DNA of 64,000 nt from the NCBI GenBank assembly GCA_016841605.1, contig JAENYV010000001.1:493056-557055 (forward strand). Reading direction: 5' to 3'. Positions within the stretch are counted from its first letter, which is position 1, and each line of letters starts with the position of its first letter. Source of the stretch: Dethiobacter alkaliphilus. GTDB taxonomy: Bacteria; Bacillota; Dethiobacteria; DTU022; UBA8154. The notes beneath the pieces are model-generated. The model had not been told where the DNA came from and did no database searches. It worked only from the letters and a program-made list of their open reading frames with translations. This document shows positions 61,640 to 64,000 of this stretch, piece after piece. Both the position numbers and the translations under genes were made by a program.

Positions 61640-62370
61640 TGTATATGCAAACTGAGGTCAGAACAAATACTGTTCAGCATGTTGATAGTGTCGGGGTGTA
61701 CAGAAAATGTATAAAAAGGCCAATGGATTTTATCTTATCGTTATGCGCTATTATTGTGTTAGCACCTGTTTTGCTGATAATAGCAATATTGGTAAGGACC
61801 AAGTTAGGCAGCCCGGTGTTGTTCAAGCAGAAACGCCCCGGTTTAAATGAGAAGATATTTACCCTTTATAAATTCAGAACGATGACGGATGAGCGAGATG
61901 GGAATGGGGAGTTACTTCCTGATGCAATACGGTTGACGAGGCTTGGAAAGCTTCTAAGAAGTACAAGTTTAGATGAACTGCCTGAGCTTTTTAATATTAT
62001 CAAGGGTGATATGTCAATTGTAGGGCCAAGGCCGCAGCTCGTGCGGGACATGGTATATATGACACCCGAGCAGAGAAGAAGACACGATATTCGTCCTGGA
62101 CTTTCCGGTTGGGCACAGATCAACGGCAGAAACGCCATCGAATGGGAAGACAAGCTGAACTATGACTTGGAGTACCTTGATAAGGTTTCCTTCGGGTTCG
62201 ATGCGAAGATAGTGCTGATTACGATAATGAAAGTTTTTAAGACGGAGAGTATCAGTTATGAAGGAGTGGCTACGGCGGAGGACTTCGGTGACTATCTGTT
62301 GAGAACTGGGAAAACGAATCAAGAGCAGTACGACGAAGGTCGACAGAAAGCTAAAGAATTGGAATTATAA
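61633..62370 (+). CDS. Initiating sugar-phosphate transferase (polyprenyl phosphate:sugar phosphotransferase)
   Basis: 245 aa. One N-terminal membrane segment (FILSLCAIIVLAPVLLIIAIL) then VLFKQKRPGLNEKIFTLYKFRTM, DELPELFNIIKGDMSIVGPRPQL and RPGLSGWAQINGRNAI, the family blocks of WbaP/PglC-type enzymes. It attaches the first sugar-phosphate to undecaprenyl phosphate and starts repeat-unit synthesis. Start inside the preceding gene. Confidence 0.92.
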   Translation: MVMYMQTEVRTNTVQHVDSVGVYRKCIKRPMDFILSLCAIIVLAPVLLIIAILVRTKLGSPVLFKQKRPGLNEKIFTLYKFRTMTDERDGNGELLPDAIRLTRLGKLLRSTSLDELPELFNIIKGDMSIVGPRPQLVRDMVYMTPEQRRRHDIRPGLSGWAQINGRNAIEWEDKLNYDLEYLDKVSFGFDAKIVLITIMKVFKTESISYEGVATAEDFGDYLLRTGKTNQEQYDEGRQKAKELEL

Positions 62371-62382
62371 AGGAACGATCAG

Positions 62383-63207
62383 GTGACCATGGAAAAATAC
62401 AGTGTTTTAATGTCGCTCTATAAAAAAGAAAGACCTGAATACCTACGGCTTGCCATAGACAGTGTGTTGAACCAGAAGGTTGCACCTGATGATATAGTTA
62501 TTGTGAAGGACGGTTCTCTGACAGATGGACTGGAAGCCGTTCTTCAGGAGTATACAAATGCACATCCTACACTGTTCAACATTGTGGCGAGTGAGAAGAA
62601 CCTTGGTCTTGGCTTGGCCCTTAATCTCGGTTTACAGTACTGTAAAAATGAACTGGTCGCCCGTATGGACACAGATGATATAGCGAAACCTGACAGATGC
62701 GAGAAGCAGCTCAGGATGTATGAATCCACTCCAGACCTGTCTTTGCTTGGATCCAGCGTGGATGAATTCTATTCTGACCCTTCGCGGGTTGTTTCCCGTC
62801 GAGTTGTTCCTGCCGAACATAAAGCGATATATGAGTATGCCAAGAAGCGCAGCGCCTTTAACCACCCAACAGTGATGTATAAGAAGAGCAAGGTGCTCGA
62901 AGTGGGCGGTTACGGAGACTTAAGAAGAAATCAAGATGTAGACTTGTTCGGCAGAATGCTTTTCTCCGGTTGCATAGCTGGAAACATTGGAGAGAGCCTA
63001 CTGTGGTTCCGATCCAACGATGATTTGGCTAAACGTCGTAAGAGTTGGGAGAACACGAAGAGTTACATTGACACTATAAAGAAGTTCTGGAAGATGGGCT
63101 ATTCGAGTTTCGGTGACTATGTAGTAATCGCTGTGGCTCAGACCGGAATGTTTCTATTGCCGGTTAAACTCCAGCATTGGGTATATAAGAAGTTTTTAAG
63201 AAAATAA
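62383..63207 (+). CDS. GT2-family glycosyltransferase
   Basis: 274 aa. GT-A fold: VLMSLYKKERPEYLRLAIDSVL, IVKDGSL, and MDTDDIAKPDRCEKQL (D-x-D near 98) are typical of EPS GT2 enzymes. It adds a sugar to the growing lipid-linked repeat. AAAGGAACGATCAGGTGACC precedes the ATG. Confidence 0.92.
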   Translation: MTMEKYSVLMSLYKKERPEYLRLAIDSVLNQKVAPDDIVIVKDGSLTDGLEAVLQEYTNAHPTLFNIVASEKNLGLGLALNLGLQYCKNELVARMDTDDIAKPDRCEKQLRMYESTPDLSLLGSSVDEFYSDPSRVVSRRVVPAEHKAIYEYAKKRSAFNHPTVMYKKSKVLEVGGYGDLRRNQDVDLFGRMLFSGCIAGNIGESLLWFRSNDDLAKRRKSWENTKSYIDTIKKFWKMGYSSFGDYVVIAVAQTGMFLLPVKLQHWVYKKFLRK

Positions 63208-63254
63208 GAGTCTGGCCGGTGTAGGCAGTGACTATATAGAGAGAAGAAAAGGCT

Positions 63255-64000
63255 ATGAATCTTGAACAGAAAATAAACTACCAACTTAATAAATTTCCTG
63301 CTGTGAAGAAAATCATCAAGCGTGTGTACCAATTAGGTATGTATGCAATTTCTCCGAAGATTAAGTCAGAGGGGAACATTGTGCGTGTTTCACCCGATGA
63401 TGGCGCAGAGTATTTCTTTGGCTACTATGACAAATCTCCATGGGATGCCACCGGACGCTATATGCTTTGCATGAAGGCAAAGGACACATGGTCTGATGTC
63501 AGCCCCAAGGAGTCAGCTGAGATAATCTTGATTGACACGCAAAATGAAAACAAGGCTGAGGTGATTGCCCAAACGCACTCTTGGAACGTTCAACAGAGTT
63601 GTATGCTCCAGTGGTTGGCTCCAGATTTTTGCTCAAAAATACTCTATAACGATTTTAGGGATGGCAAGTACTGCTCAGTTATTCTCACATTGGCTGATAA
63701 ATCAGAGCGTGTAATTCCGTTCCCAGTTTATTCAGTCGTTGCGGATGGAACATTCGCTCTTTCCTTGGACTTCTCACGTCTTTATCGCCTGCGCCCTGGC
63801 TACGGTTATTACAACGTGCCAGAAGAAACAGCAAATGAAAAGCTGCCGGACGATCCATGTATTTGGCGTGTTGACTTAATCACAGGCGTTGTGACTTCTG
63901 TCCTGAAATACACGGATTTTGCCACCTTCCAACCACGCCCTGAGAGGCAGGAAAAAGACGCAGAACATAAGGTCAACCACATCATGATCAGTCCTAATGG
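63255..64000 (+). CDS. Uncharacterised EPS-cluster protein (cut by the window edge)
   Basis: Open from ATG 63255 to the window end, 248 codons. N-terminal basic segment (NKFPAVKKIIKRVYQLGMYA), then VRVSPDDGAEYFFGYYDKSPWDATGRYML and repeated W/D/Y-rich stretches (NVQQSCMLQWL; RLRPGYGYYNVP) that suggest a beta-propeller. I recall such proteins in polysaccharide loci, but the family name is not certain. No membrane segment is seen. Confidence 0.65.
   Translation, partial: MNLEQKINYQLNKFPAVKKIIKRVYQLGMYAISPKIKSEGNIVRVSPDDGAEYFFGYYDKSPWDATGRYMLCMKAKDTWSDVSPKESAEIILIDTQNENKAEVIAQTHSWNVQQSCMLQWLAPDFCSKILYNDFRDGKYCSVILTLADKSERVIPFPVYSVVADGTFALSLDFSRLYRLRPGYGYYNVPEETANEKLPDDPCIWRVDLITGVVTSVLKYTDFATFQPRPERQEKDAEHKVNHIMISPN

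Overview
The window looks like the chromosome of a spore-forming anaerobic Firmicute of the class Clostridia. This rests on synteny with the Bacillus subtilis block yqfA(floA)-yqfC-yqfD-phoH-yqfF-ybeY-dgkA-cdd-era-recO-glyQS-ppdR-dnaG-sigA, on the sporulation genes yqfC and yqfD, a DUF1540 protein, a DacF-type carboxypeptidase, strong AGGAGG ribosome sites, TTGACA/TATAAT promoters and PPi-linked pyruvate metabolism (ppdK, ADP-forming acyl-CoA synthetase). The species was not identified.

Layout. 1-8 kb: the end of a hisC-like gene, a PRC-barrel protein, the tsaE-tsaB-rimI-tsaD operon (t6A tRNA modification), a spacer with DnaA boxes, murC and an ADP-forming acyl-CoA synthetase. 8-21 kb: a secreted BIG2/leucine-rich-repeat protein, small Cys-rich proteins, two adjacent c-di-GMP proteins, a histidyl-tRNA synthetase, a ClpP-fold membrane protease, and a minus-strand agr-type quorum-sensing operon. 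That operon has no histidine kinase or response regulator. Its last signalling gene is a six-TM GGDEF/HD-GYP enzyme just 18 bp after agrD. 20-46 kb: housekeeping genes on the plus strand (HIT, rpsU, nfeD-floA, the yqfC to glyS block, a ppdR gene missing its N-terminal half, ppdK, then dacF on the minus strand, dgt, dnaG, sigA).

46.3-46.6 kb holds a four-tRNA cluster (Asn, CAU, Glu, Val). From there to about 60.5 kb is an accessory region of lower GC and patchwork structure: an antitoxin remnant, an FAD oxidoreductase, two tandem tyrosine recombinases, HEPN-MNT, TumA-TumE and VapBC toxin-antitoxin pairs, and two copies of a small-protein plus retropepsin-like-protease gene pair. One protease gene is split by a group II intron whose maturase gene is frameshifted. 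Many broken genes lie between them. Two repeated pieces structure this region: a 172-codon winged-helix gene (three intact copies, at least three remnants) and a 163-bp promoter-bearing element (four copies). Each element starts on the tail of a winged-helix gene or remnant, and each is followed by a toxin-antitoxin-type, protease-pair or remnant gene. The region runs into an exopolysaccharide cluster (DegT aminotransferase, initiating sugar-phosphate transferase, GT2 glycosyltransferase, an unfinished gene at the edge).

The most interesting items are the repeated winged-helix/promoter cassettes, the small-protein/retropepsin pairs, the intron inside one of them, and the agr operon wired to a c-di-GMP enzyme. 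All functions are inferred by reading the sequence; no database search was run.
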